64,000 nucleotides of DNA from Lingula anatina (Eukaryota; Brachiopoda; Lingulata; Lingulida; Lingulidae): positions 54,056-118,055 of the forward strand of contig NW_019775701.1 in NCBI RefSeq assembly GCF_001039355.2. The letters run 5' to 3'. The position numbers and the translations under genes were made by a program. The notes under the pieces are model-generated. The model was not told the origin of the DNA, did not search any database, and saw nothing but the letters and a program-made list of their open reading frames with translations. Positions 11,566-24,168 of the stretch are shown one piece after another. Positions within the stretch are counted from its first letter, which is position 1. Each line of letters begins with the position of its first letter.

Positions 11566-13154
11566 TATATATACTGTTATGTTTGGTCTTTATGTTAAAT
11601 ACAGCTAAAAAGAATTGAAAGCTTGTACATATCATAAGAAGTTTTCATATAAGTGAAGAAACAGAAAACTATAAACTATGTTAATAATTTAATTTAAATG
11701 CTTTACACAGTGTAACTTTTATCATACTGAAAGAGGAAATAATTAGTATACTTCATCGAACCTGAAAAAAAAATCCTAGTGCTCATCAGGCGTAATTGCT
11801 AGCAATATATAACTGCCAGCACATGTGATAATTACACTGATAACAGCTTTAAGTTGGATTGGATAACAGCTGTGAATTAAAAGATTAAAAACAAATTATT
11901 CAAGGGATCTACAGAGACATCTAAGTCTTGCTGAACGAGCTGACCAGCTGCATAACTGCAAAGAGACCAAGAGGAAGTTAACTACAGCTCTCAGGAATTG
12001 ATTTCAGTGAATAGCAATGAAAATTTTAAAAAAATATAAAAAGAGTGATATTTCAAGAAATAAATAAATGATATTTTTGATTTGGCAGTGCCTAGGAAAA
12101 AAAGCCTTTAAAAATATCATAGTTCCAATTTTTACGGTATAAACTTCTGAGCACCCAAGCTAGCTTAAATGTGGCATAACAGTAAATGGTAATAGATTCC
12201 CTAGAATTCTGAAACATGTATATATAACTGTCAAATGCTATGTGAAAAGTGAAGTTCCTTAAATTCTGATATTGTTTCAATCAGTAAACATGAAGAATAG
12301 TTTTAAAAAAAACAATAAATTCGGCAAAGACTTTATTTTGATACATCTTATAAGAACAACTTTACTAGTGGGGATATTAACTTGAGATTGGGTGAATAAG
12401 GTTATATACCAGTTGGAAAGAAATGAATTTCTGCACCAGACACGGAAAAAGAGAATGCCAAAATGGGGGAAAAGTTTCTGATGTATTTTCTATTTTAAAA
12501 TTTAAACATTTCATTAAAATTCCAAACTTTTAATCAATAAACCAGAGCAAAGGAAATTCCTCATACTAACAAACTCCATAACACATAGACTAAATTTCTG
12601 CATAGTTTCTCGTGAAATCTATAAAAACCTAGAGCTTCTAAAAGTAAGAATTATACGAGAACCCCCCCAAATGCAAGGAGATGACCAATGTGTATAATAA
12701 CCTGGTTACATGCACAATATGCATGGCTTGGCCCATAAAAAAAACCCAAGAAATTTCAGACACTTAAATCACTCTTATTACCAAATGTTCCGAGCAGAGA
12801 GTGCAAAATTTCAAAAATGCCCGTAAAAGCCACAGGTCCATTTCTACAAGTAAAATAAAATGCACATATGAGAGTTGAAAATGACCCTCATTGATATTAT
12901 GCTACATGTGCAGAGTGCAGTTTTACAAGTGCATCATCAATTTTGAATGATTCTCAATACACACTTTGTACATACTTTACACTTAGGATGAAGATCATCA
13001 TTATAAAACAAAAAAATTTTTTTTTTTAAATCCATTTCTATAATGCTACTGAATTACTCTTAGGCTAATTTAATCGCAGTAGTTGCAACTGCAAAGATGA
13101 ATGTGATCATTTAAGAAAAAACTGCTTGTGAAAGGAAAATGTTATATGTAATCA

Positions 13155-13160
<6 letters not shown>

Positions 13161-13240
<80 letters not shown>
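13161..13240. repeat. (GT)n and (GA)n microsatellite, copy B
   Basis: A 40-nt GT repeat runs directly into a 40-nt GA repeat. It is length-variable against copy A at 7829-7889. Confidence 0.95.
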
Positions 13241-13243
<3 letters not shown>

Positions 13244-14010
13244 GAAGGAAGAGAGATAATTGCCCTACCAATCAGTAAAATGTACTGAAATGTGACACGA
13301 GTGTGGTCCATGCAGGCCCTGGCTTCCAAACCACAATGTACATCCAGCAGCCCATTAACTGAACCATAAATTCTGCCCAAGTACAGAAGTTCTACCAGTC
13401 ATCGATACAAGTGCCATTTAATCTAGAGTATACGCGACGATATACATGCAAAATCAAACTGACGAACTCAGTTATTTCACAGCTATACCATCAGGTTTTC
13501 AATGTGGCAATCTCTCAAAATGCATTTTCAATAATTTCTAGTTCACTTTAATACCTGATTTCGGAATCACTCACGATATAACGGAGAGGACAGAAACTGA
13601 CAAATTTTGCTCATGACAAAAATAAGAAATTTGGAACTCAAAAATTTTCTCAATGGTTTCGGGTAGGGCATGACTCTGTGGAAAATTGCTGAAATTTCCC
13701 AGAAAATTTTTTTTCGCAATATAAAGGGTAAATGCACTTTATATACCTTTGATGTGCACTGACCAAAATGCACTTAAGGCAAAATACTAAATATGGTAGC
13801 AAGGGCATCTCACCTTAGATTTTTGCCCTCTTATGATTCAATAACTCAATCTTTACCAGCTTTTAAGCAGATTAAATCTCGACTCCAAGGTTTAATTACA
13901 AGTCCCCTACAGCGATGGCACATGTGGAGGTGAGTAGAACGTCAGGGAATTAGCTACATCCCTTTTTAAGTGGGGTCGGCCACATTTAGTTGGCAGACCA
14001 GTTAGTCTAA

Positions 14011-14210
14011 CACCCCATTTCCATAGATTAGATCGACCTAACTCCCTGGGGGTTCATGCTAAATAGCTGTCAGCCAGGCGGACACGAAAGTTAATTACCC
14101 CCTTACAGCTTGTAGAAGGCGGGACGGACATTTAAGTCGGATTATCTGAAAGTAATCTAGTGAGACTCCCCGCAGGGATAGATTGATCTAAAATCTATGG
14201 GAATAGAGCC
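14011..14210 (-). mobile_element. MITE family A (in copy B)
   Basis: This 200-bp element is flanked by TAA at 14008-14010 and 14211-14213. It is the same insertion as 8663-8877 and differs mainly by lacking one 15-bp TAGATCGACCTACTT-type unit near the left end. Confidence 0.75.
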
Positions 14211-15496
14211 TAAGGATCATCTTCTCTGAATGCAGTCTTAATCTACAAATATGATGAAATACATCAGATACAATCAGGACTGAGTGAAAGCTCACTGTAG
14301 CATCTTTCGGCATCTAAACTGACAATAAATAAAATGGCACCAGAAACTTATTGGAATTAATTGTGAGTTTTGTCGGGGCATCACGACATTTCACTTCCTA
14401 CATAATGCTTGAAAACGCTATATTATTGCCTTGGTTTCAGACTATATGACTTCCTTGTGTTGTTAAGTGACGATATGACACCTACAAAGCTTTTGGCAGA
14501 CAGTTTAATTTTCGCACTAATGATCTTCATGTATTTGGTGCAGAGTAAAGTCATTCATTAATTTGCATTGTTCTAAAAATAAAATAATATCACCTCCTTG
14601 GAAAATTACAGGCAAGCTGCTCATTAATTTTGATTGTCATTTGCTTTATCAATTTATCAGTTAATGCAATGATAATTTCAGTAATGGTACAAAACACTCT
14701 ACCTAACTGAAGTAATGAGTGGCAAGACAGATATTACGCAGTACATCAACTTAAACCTCCAATTCTTTGAAGCAGCTACTGCATGACTCAGATTCCGAAG
14801 GTTTGCAGTACTCAGAATTTTCATTGGAAGTTTTCCTGAAACACTGGTTCATTTTGCTATATTTTGTTTTTAGTGGGTGCAAGTTATGAATGAATGAAAG
14901 GGCATAGTAAAATGCAATAGCTTTCTTTTCAATAATTTTATCCAAACTCATTTTTTCTCTAAAGTTAAAATGGTTTTATGATCCATTCCCAAGCAAAAAC
15001 AGTTATACTGGTAGCACTGCAGAGTAATATAATTAATAAATGAAGTCACATTTCCCATGGCAAGACGCAAGTGTTTATATGGCCTATAATTGTCATTTTT
15101 TTCCAAATAAGAAAAATCAACCAGTGTCATTTAAATTCACTATTGACTATTCATATAAAATTGTGAACCCCAACAGTCAACCACGTCATAGTTGTACAAA
15201 ATTCAAAATAGTTTGATTAATCAATCAACGGCAACAACATACATTCTGATCAAGTTGCGTACTTTAACACGCATTATAATGTTTTATGTCAGAGTTGCAT
15301 TGTAACTACTCAGCTCTTGCATCATTGAGTCAACACTCAGAGAAAATACAAAAACAAAAACATAAGATTTTAAATGCAAGAATGATACCTTGTGTGATTA
15401 AAACAGAGTGAAAATAATATATAAATTGAAGACTATAAGGGGAGTGCTTTTGAGACAGACTGATGTAAGCTCAAACACCCTTCCGTGTCCATATAA

Positions 15497-15790
15497 GGTG
15501 CTTTTCGCGTCAAGTGGCATGCTCAACTAGCCTGGATCACTGTGGGAGATTGATGGACAATTTACACGTTATAGCTCAGCTTTTACGTAAGAGTTATACC
15601 TAAACGAAACTGCCATGATTGAACAGGTCTATTATTTACCTTAAATAAGCAGCAGGAAGTTGACCTGTAGATAACTTTTGTAAGGGAGTAGTTAACCCCC
15701 CCTCCCCTCCCCCAGTAGTGCAATTACATGGTTGGATCTCACAGTGGACTGATCCAGTTAAGTATACTGCTTGACGTGAAAAGGGTCTTT
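15497..15790. mobile_element. Foldback element with ~50-bp imperfect inverted ends
   Basis: The left end carries CTTTTCGCGTCAAG and CTGGATCACTGTGGGAGAT. The right end, read on the opposite strand, carries CTTTTCACGTCAAG and CTGGATCAGTCCACTGTG. About 300 bp, no coding capacity. The class cannot be told from the ends, and I could not define the target duplication. Confidence 0.6.
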
Positions 15791-17512
15791 TTACAAGAAA
15801 AACTATCCTGATATGTTTCTTTTCTAAATGATGATGTTGCATCATCAATTTGACTTTAAAAAGATTATCCATTGCTTAGAATAAACGAATAAAAAACACC
15901 CTGAATTCTACTGAAGATCTACAGATGTAAGCAACACATTGAAAACTTCTAATAAAAAAAATCTTCTAATGAAAAAGGAAAAAAAAAAGCATGCACAGGT
16001 AGAAAAAAAAAACACCAAGGACTATCAGAAAAAGTGCAGTTTTTAGTTGTGCAATATTTGAATAAAACTAAACAAAATACCTTTAAAACATTTCATGAAT
16101 GTCCCTATATCTATATTACAAATAAATATTTATCTATGGGCTGGAGGGAGCTTTTCTTAAAATAATCTATTTAAAGTTCAATATACACTGTAAACAATAT
16201 TAAAATAAGAAACAAAAAATATATATACTGATGCAAGATGATAAATTTCAACAACTTTTTAGCTTTCTTAACAGCTGAATATCTACTGTAAAAATAAGAC
16301 ACAAACAAACAAATAATAAATAAATAAAGGGAGGAAAGGAAATGAAAAATATGTATGGACACACAATGGTTAAGTTTTTGCATCAGTCAATACCCCATTT
16401 TGCACCTGTTGTGATACAGAAAATAAATTCCTGTGCTTTTCACGTTTTCTTTGGGTCTTTCAGAAGAAACTGGCCCTACACAGACCCCACCTAACCAATA
16501 GTGAAATACAGAAAGGAAAATGATTAATATTTGTTGTAAATCAAGACAGCAGCACCAAAACAGCATTCAGAGACCATAAACCAATAAAAACCGACTTCTC
16601 CCCTATAATGTATTCTCTGTGTACGTGAATTTTGGCATGAAAAATCTTTAAACCAAAACCAGGAACGCACTATTTCATCATATACACCTCATTTATTTCT
16701 GCATTATTTTCAAACTTCTCAATTTCCTTTAGTCACAGAAACATTATAAAGTGAGAGAGACTTATTTTTTCTGGACTTATAAAATGTTTGTTCTCGATAC
16801 TGAAAAGAGAGAAAAAAAAGAAAAAGAAAAACTTACTTTTATTGAAGAAGTTCAAATTTGTTTGAATTCAGAGAGAAATTGTTGTTAACTGAATGATCAA
16901 GCATGATTACAATGTCAATGCTCAAGGTTACTTACTTTCTACCTATCAAAAATGTTGAATCAAAGAAAACAAATTAAATCAGCCCATACTAAAAATGATC
17001 ACAATTCTAGAAAAACATATTATAACCACTAACAAAGGCAAACTAAAAACCATTTTCCATGAAATTTAAAAAAAAAGGGACATAGAAATTGATTGATTTC
17101 AAGCCAGGAATGATGAACAATTTATACTCACACTAGATATAAAAAGATATAACATAATTAAAAACCATGACTCTACACATAAAACATATTTATTGACAAC
17201 AACAACACGGTAATATGGTTAACTGTTCTCAATTGTGATAGGTGAGACATTCTGGATGTGCCGGCCATTGCAGTCAGTTGTACCTTGCTCCTCTAACACA
17301 ATTACCTAGCTTGGCATCCACATACTTGACATTTGGTCACCATTCAAATGATTCTTAAAGTGACAAATTTATAGAAGTCAACTAGAGTTGAAAATGGATT
17401 TCTACAGTCTTATACTGTTTTACTTACTGCCAAAATAAATCCAAGGTAAATGAAACAAACATGTTGCAAGTGTTTTTTATAATACATTTACACTCTCTCT
17501 GTGTGTTTGTGC

Positions 17513-17568
<56 letters not shown>

Positions 17569-17638
17569 AACAATGTTTCGAACAAGGAATCAGTTAACAA
17601 TTTCAATGTCAAGTACATATATATATATATATATATAT
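17513..17638. repeat. (GA)n then (TA)n microsatellites
   Basis: GA repeat at 17513-17564 (with a few interruptions) and TA repeat at 17617-17638. Short open frames over these tracts are repeat translations, not genes. Confidence 0.95.
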
Positions 17639-18187
17639 CAATTTAAGCTATTTTCACCTTTTTGAACTTAAATGTCAACTGAGCTATTCTTATCTTGCAT
17701 AAGCAAAACCCACAAAACGTGATGTTTCTGAACATATTTTTAGACAATCACCTCAATTGTGAACTTCTTATCTGACAACAGCATCATGCACTCACACATT
17801 TGTAACAAGCGAAACAATCATGTTCTCAAGGATAATTGTGGTCTAGAAAAGTGTCTTATTTTTGCTAATAACAGAAATTAAATGACCAATTTTTTGAAAG
17901 GAGTGCACTTACCAGGCACAGGATTTTTCTCCTTTTTTCCTGATAGAATGAGAAAACAATTTAACAGCATTTTGTGATACTTAACATTTGCTTGACCCCT
18001 AGACTCACAGACAAAGCTCCATATTTAGCCTACTTAGTGGTTTCATGAAAAATCCAATTGCTTGATAACAGATACGGATCTTATAACAATGACATGAAAC
18101 GTCGTACATCATATAAAACATAAGTGATGGTCTACCAGATCCAACTCCACTCTTTGTGTTACCAGAAATGATAAAAAAAAAAAAAAA

Positions 18188-18539
18188 AGAACAACCAAAA
18201 CCTACGGCCACAGGGCATTTTCAATTGCAGCACCCGTTTTATGGAATCAACTACCCTCACACATTCGGACTATTGATAGTGTTGAGGTTTTTAAAAAAAG
18301 ACTTAAAAATATTCTTATTTCCACAGTATTCTAATTAATATTTTCTCATTTTATCAGAAAAAAAGTTTTATTGTTCAGACCATTAATATTTTAACCAGCA
18401 TTAATTATTTTAATTGTTTTTTTTTTACCTTAGCTTTTATTATCTATATAATTAGTTGTAATCCTGATAATTTAATCTGTAAACAGCACAGAGAAGGTTA
18501 TGTAGTGCGGTTTTAAGAAATAAATATTATTATTACAAT
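18188..18539 (+). mobile_element. LINE (CR1/L2/Jockey-like) 3' end: ORF2 tail and 3' UTR
   Basis: In the frame starting at 18188 the peptide reads TYGHRAFSIAAPVLWNQLP, then HIRTIDSVEVFKKRLKN, with a stop at 18332-18334. This is the conserved tail seen after the reverse transcriptase of many non-LTR retrotransposons (AFSxAAPxLWNxLPxxIR...FKxxLK). About 200 bp of untranslated DNA follows, ending AAATAAATATTATTATTAC, the typical short-repeat 3' end. The rest of the element, including the RT catalytic region, is absent: a 5'-truncated dead copy. A poly(A)-like run at 18173-18188 precedes it. Confidence 0.85.
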
Positions 18540-18657
18540 CCTGAAAGGCTCTCAGAACAGCTTAAGCAGGGCAACATGCAATGGTTTGATATTCAATGGC
18601 TTAGCCAAAAGGAGCAAGTATAATGCTTTCCTATCTTTTTATTTGCTGGGAGGGTCT

Positions 18658-18660
<3 letters not shown>

Positions 18661-18691
<31 letters not shown>

Positions 18692-18823
18692 TGTGCATGC
18701 GTGCCTGCATGTGCTGCAAGTGTTCACTTTTATATATTTACTCTCTTCGTGTGTGTGTGCATGCATGTGTGCGCGTGAGTGTCTGTTTGCCTACATGCAA
18801 ATGTGTGTGTGTGTGTGTGTGTG
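18661..18823. repeat. (GT)n microsatellites
   Basis: GT repeat at 18661-18688 and again at 18802-18823, with imperfect GT/GC-rich sequence between. Confidence 0.9.
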
Positions 18824-20164
18824 ACTGAAAGAGATATTATGTAACAATTTTAATTTGATGACCATATGTTGCAAATAGCATTAAATAGGGCTTGCATAAG
18901 AGAAAATCTTCTTCATGACTATTTCTCAATTGCCTTCTCATAATCAGACTCCCGTTCACGTCTTTAAGTAAAGTATACCTACTCTGGGTAATTTCATGGA
19001 ATTTCTACCACATTATTGGCTTATTTCATTATTACAGCATTTTTTACTGGCAGTATTTCAATAAACTAATTTCAATAACAAGCAAGAACTTGACCTATTC
19101 TCGAAAAAATCCACAAAACGTGATGTTTCCAAGCATACTTCAGGACAATTACCAAAATCATGAACTTTTAATGTGGCACTAGCAACATGAAACCAGATGT
19201 TGGAACAAAATCACTTTAATATAAGAACTTAAACGTGACATAATTATAATGTTCTCAAAGACTGTTGTGCTCTAAAAATATTTTCATTTCATCCTGATAA
19301 CAAGTGAAACGTGACATAATTATAAGCTCTTAAAGACTGTACATTTGTGGTCTAAAAGCATTCTAATGTCATCCTGAACCATTTAAAGCACATCAAAAAA
19401 TAAACTAGCAGTACACTATTATCTTAACTCATTAACTGCCATTGTTGGCAATAAACACAGTTATGAAGTTCAACATTTAATTTTTATTTTGTCCTAACTG
19501 GCAAAGTGACAATTTTTTTTTTATTTCTTATATATTCATTTATTTATTTATTCTTTGAAGACCTGGCATGCAACTACTGGTCATGAATATTTCTTGAAGA
19601 ATCAACAATTTTGGAGACTTTCAAATGAGGCAAAAGAAAAAAATTCAAAGGCTGACACTTTGTCTAAATTTACACTAAAACGCCCTCTGAAATCCCATTA
19701 CTAGGCAATTATCATTGGACGAAACTTTGCAGCAGTGCGTGTGAACCCCAGTGGAGGGATTGTCAGCTTCAGCTCTATGCTGCACTCAAACTGGGATTAA
19801 AACCCACAAAAATAACTATCATTACAGACTATTGTTTTAAGCATCCAACACTAATTTCAGTAAATGCCTTGGCTCCAGTACCCTAATTTTGACAATTTGT
19901 ATAATTCCGAGGCCTTAATTTCATTGCCTTAACTTGGCAGACGTCAAAAACCAGAAGTCCTAATCTGACAGACCACAGTGTGTGTTCAGACAAAGGGAGT
20001 TTAGACCAGATAAAAAAAAATTAACTATTTATATTTATTTATTTATTCATGTTAAAGTTGATCATATTCATACTTGTACATCAGGGAATGCTTCCACAAA
20101 ATAACATAAGCCCCAAAATTGGTTAAAATTTTTATACCAACCCCTTGATCATACAGTGTAGTAC

Positions 20165-20464
20165 AGGGGCGTAACCAGACCTTTAAAAAATGTACGCACA
20201 GATTTTTAGAATTCCCAGCAAAATGTAGACTAACGCAAGAGATGAAGGACAGCATAATTACAGCATATGTACCACACATCGCAGCTTCAGAACAATTGTG
20301 CCAATACAATTGATACAGAGGATTTGTACAAACAGGTGACTTTAATAAGCAGAGGATTTTCTTTTATATTCCGTGAAAAATACACTAAATTTATATAAAA
20401 AATATCATGGTTGGCCAAAAAATTGTACGCACAGTGCATCCGTGCGTATGCCTAGTTACGCCCA
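20165..20464. mobile_element. Non-autonomous hAT-type element with 8-bp target duplication
   Basis: This 300-bp element is flanked by perfect 8-bp direct repeats TGTAGTAC (20157-20164 and 20465-20472). The left end is AGGGGCGTAACCAGAC and the right end, on the opposite strand, TGGGCGTAACTAGGC; subterminal TGTACGCACAG is present near both ends. An 8-bp target duplication with a (C)AGGGGCG-type end is typical of hAT elements. There is no transposase frame. Confidence 0.8.
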
Positions 20465-23450
20465 TGTAGTACCAGTAGTCCATTGCTGTTAATGTTACAA
20501 CTATCTTTCAGTCTTAATTTAAGCCCCTTTGCAAACCTAGTGGCAAGGGTTTCCCACAAAATGACTTTAAGTTAAAAGTAGAAAATCAGTCTCTGCAAAG
20601 ACTGACAAGAACCGAAGTTGCACATCTATTAACAGTAAGTTGCACTTAGCCAAGAATCTAAATTGGCAATACAACTTCGAAGGAACTACCCTCTTTTGGC
20701 CAGAAAAGGTCTGAATCAAAATTATTTTATTGACAATGTGCTCCATACCATTATACCAGTTGGGTAGCCAAGGCCGAAAAAAGTTTTATAATGTCCAGAA
20801 AAAGAGCCACCCTCTGTGATACTACAGACTGCTATTAGACTGCAATAGCGCACATACCTCAAGAAGTCCATTTTCAATCTAAAAAAGACCTCGAGCAAAC
20901 ACGCCTTAAAAGTAACAGTTTAAAACCAATCCCACCTGGGAATCATGTGACCATTTCTGCAACTGTCACAGTCACTTACGGTACCACGTTGCCGAGGATT
21001 ATGAGAACATTAACGCACAACATCAATACTTGATTAGACAAAGTGGAGCTGTAGAGAGCGGGAGTGTTAAATAGGTGCAAGGAGTGGCTAATGTGTTTGG
21101 GATGAACGTTAAAACTTAGAGCTTAGGATGATCTCCTATGTCCGTGTTCTACTTTAACTTGTACAATATACTTGGTGGTTCATCGTTATTTTAAAAATAT
21201 TACTATTACTATTGTTATATTATTGTTATTATTACTAAATTATCTTTCAACCCATGAAGAGTCTGATAAATACATTACACAATGGCTCAGCCAGATAAAA
21301 TCAACTGATAAAATAAATAATACTGCTAGATATTAAAATCAAGATAAAATACCATTACATTTTAATTAAATTAAAAGTTAATCAAATTTAACAACCAAAA
21401 ATTAAAAAAAAAAAAAAAAGGGCTCGACAGAATGATTTCTGAACTTTTTTGGTCAAGTGTATATAATAAACATATATTCAGAGTACACAGTCAGAAAAAA
21501 AAAAGGATATTTTAATGTTATGACAAAATTTACCCCGCAGCTGGTGAGGGACCAAATCTGGCGACCGTTCCCTTATCACAACCCAGAGCGTGGTAGACAG
21601 ACTAAAGTGACAAAATCCATAATTATCTTTAGTGTTGAATTCCATAATTATCTTGTATAGTTTTCTAACATCTGCAAGGCTCCATAAGTCTTTGGAATGC
21701 TGTCACTTTGTGGGCACATGGAAATGTACTTTTAGGAATGTGTCGACAGGATGAGTCATTTTTTTTTCAGTGCTTTTGGATCAGGTGGCTTCTGACACTT
21801 TTTTTTTTTTTTTTGGAAAGAATAAAACTGACAGTGAGTAAAATGTATTTTCTGTGCCTGGATATCAAGGGATATTGCATTGGAATTCTGGCTTTTGTAA
21901 GCCAAATGTGATTTAAAGATATTGAATTTGAAACTTTCAAATTGCCAAAGCACAAATACTGAAATTGGATATCTAGAATGTATCAATATGGCTGTCTGAA
22001 CATAATAAATAAATCTAAGTAATCCAAAACAAAAATATGAAAATAAGGCTTAATATTTGCTGACTTAAAAAACAGTAAAGGCCATAGAGTTAATATAATA
22101 ACAACATAAAATGAACCTTCATCATCCCTGTCTGACAAATTTAAACAATCTAGATTTTTCTTCATATTCCCAGATTACCAGAAGTCCATTAAAATGTAAA
22201 ACTAGACATGTCTTTTGTGGAAAAATCCCATCTGGTCCACAACTTCCATATTCTGTAATATCTTTTCAAAATTTCCATGACCACCGACTTGCTTAACTGT
22301 CCTTCCCATTTTAATGGCATCTAAAAATGCCACTGTATCTATTCTTAGACCACAAATATCTGTCTCTACTTCCTGTGTTAACTGTTTTGAAATAAATGAC
22401 AGTTTATTCTGGAAATCATTTTGTTATTATTGGAAATTAAGCAAGCCTTTCATAAACTAAGCCAACACAAACAAATTACAGTGATTGCTCTTAGACTTTA
22501 AATACCAGTTTTATTTCAATATTTAATCTGAGGTAGTGCTGGAAATTTTTTTTTTTCACTTGGCTAAATCACTATTTTTTCATCACTTTTTTCTCCAAAT
22601 GGTTTAAATTGACTAAAACAAGTCAAATCAACCATTTTTTGTTTAGCCAATTTAATTTAGTCATTTTTTGCATTTGGGTTAATTAGTGAGCGTGAAATCT
22701 GTTTGAAATTTTGGAGTACTTACAGTTAATACCATCAGCCCCACAAAGGCTGAAGTACTTTAACCCAGTAATAAATCTTTAAACAATGATGTTATCCTGT
22801 TTTAATTTCCAGATAATTTCCCTTAAATGAATGAAATATCTTGATATCTTAAAAAGAAAAACAAGTTTCACAAACAACCTAGATTGCCCCATCTCAGACC
22901 ACTATGAACTCCTTTTAATAGTGTTTTCTAGTTTCTTGGGGAGAAAAAAGCAAATGATACTTAAAAAATAATGGTTTTAACTTTGTTTTCCAATGACATC
23001 TGTTACAAATTTAATCACTGCCTAAAAGTTAGTAAAATAAACTTTATTTTGTCATTATCAAATCACTGTGCTGCCAAATGACACCGTAATTTTTTTGAAA
23101 AAAAAAAATGACAAATTTGTTACACAAGGCCAACATACAATGGCTAAAAATAAACAAATTTGCTTCAGCTTTACTTCAAAGTATTAATACTGATGCTCAT
23201 TATTGTATTAATTGAAAGCATTAATTCTTCTTTTCAAAGTTTTTGCCATTATTTTTAGGATTGATCATTAACATCATAAGATGTTAATGAATTAATTTAT
23301 GGTGGAACTGCTACTGATGCTGTAACTGGCAACAGAAAATAGTCCACCGTTAACATCAGTCTACACGCTAATGAAGGAGGCTGCTTTTACCGTACAGTGA
23401 TGCAGTTTATTAAGTGTTGAATTAGCATTATCAATTCTACTACTGTTGAA

Positions 23451-24168
23451 TTCGACAACCATCGAAATAGCATTTGACGTCAGTTTGTCGTGTAAAAACA
23501 CCATTTACAAGTCGAAATATCCCCAATGGAGGAATGCATCATCTCAAGAAACAATTAATGCATCATGTATTGAAAAATCATTAAAGATTTGCCATGGTTT
23601 CATTTGCATCCTGCATTGATATTGTGGAAAATATATATTTAACTTATCTACGTCATTAATGCCATGTATCCAAAACAAACAACACAAACAGCAGCAATTA
23701 ATGATAATGACAATAGTGATTATTAATCAAGATAGAAAGAAATGAATGATAAAAACCTTTTAAATATTCATTTTTATTTGTGAATACTCTCTCTCTCTCT
23801 CATAACAACACTAACAATACCTCAGCAAGGCTAGAATATATCGGTGATGATGATATGTTCTTTTAAAACTCCTTTCTAAACAATTCCAATGAGCAAGTGA
23901 AAAACTGGAGGCAGGATTCAGGGACTTTAAGGCAACTTTCATTGCTGTCTCTTTATTAATTTAGCACAATGTACACACAAATTAATCTTTCAAGCTCCCA
24001 TCAACAGTATGCAGTATTCCATTGCATCACAAACATTCCCTTGGTAAACCACTGCTTCGGCAACCATCGAAATAACACTGAGACTTGACGTCAGCTTGTC
24101 GTGTAAAAATACCATTTACAAGTCAAAATATCCCCAATGGAGAGATGCGTCCATCGAAAAATAATTGA
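23451..24168 (+). repeat. Pair of ~90-110-bp direct repeats, each with a perfect CRE (TGACGTCA)
   Basis: Block 1 (about 23451-23550) and block 2 (about 24056-24168) share CAACCATCGAAATA, TTGACGTCAG, TTGTCGTGTAAAAA, CCATTTACAAGTC and ATATCCCCAATGGAG. The CRE palindromes are at 23475-23482 and 24086-24093. The blocks lie about 0.5 kb apart, some 6.7-7.3 kb upstream of the gene 2 promoter. They could be duplicated regulatory blocks or ends of an old repeat. Confidence 0.65.

Larger units (their letters stand above)
9733..15068 (+). repeat. 5.33-kb direct duplication, copy B
   Basis: This is the second copy of 4407-9731. It begins within intron sequence and joins unique downstream DNA at 15069 (AAGTGTTTATATGG) without a break, so this is the copy contiguous with the 3' flank. 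Copy A is the one contiguous with exon 1. Confidence 0.9.
10897..15068. other. Gene 1 3' UTR and downstream DNA, second copy
   Basis: There is no coding exon. It holds a (GT)n tract at 13161-13200 followed directly by (GA)n at 13201-13240, and a TAA-flanked foldback element at 14011-14210. The microsatellites differ in length from copy A, as expected between alleles. Confidence 0.65.
17460..19379 (+). repeat. Diverged direct segmental duplication (~17460-17880 and ~18709-19300) with an internal 76-bp tandem repeat
   Basis: Matches in the same order include GCAAGTGTT (17466 / 18716), CCACAAAACGTGATGTTTC (~17710 / ~19111), GACAATnACC and TTCTCAAgGA. A second-level tandem repeat (AAACGTGACATAATTATAA...CATCCTGA) occurs at about 19231-19306 and 19307-19379. 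The copies are old and interrupted by microsatellites. The LINE tail lies between them. Confidence 0.55.
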
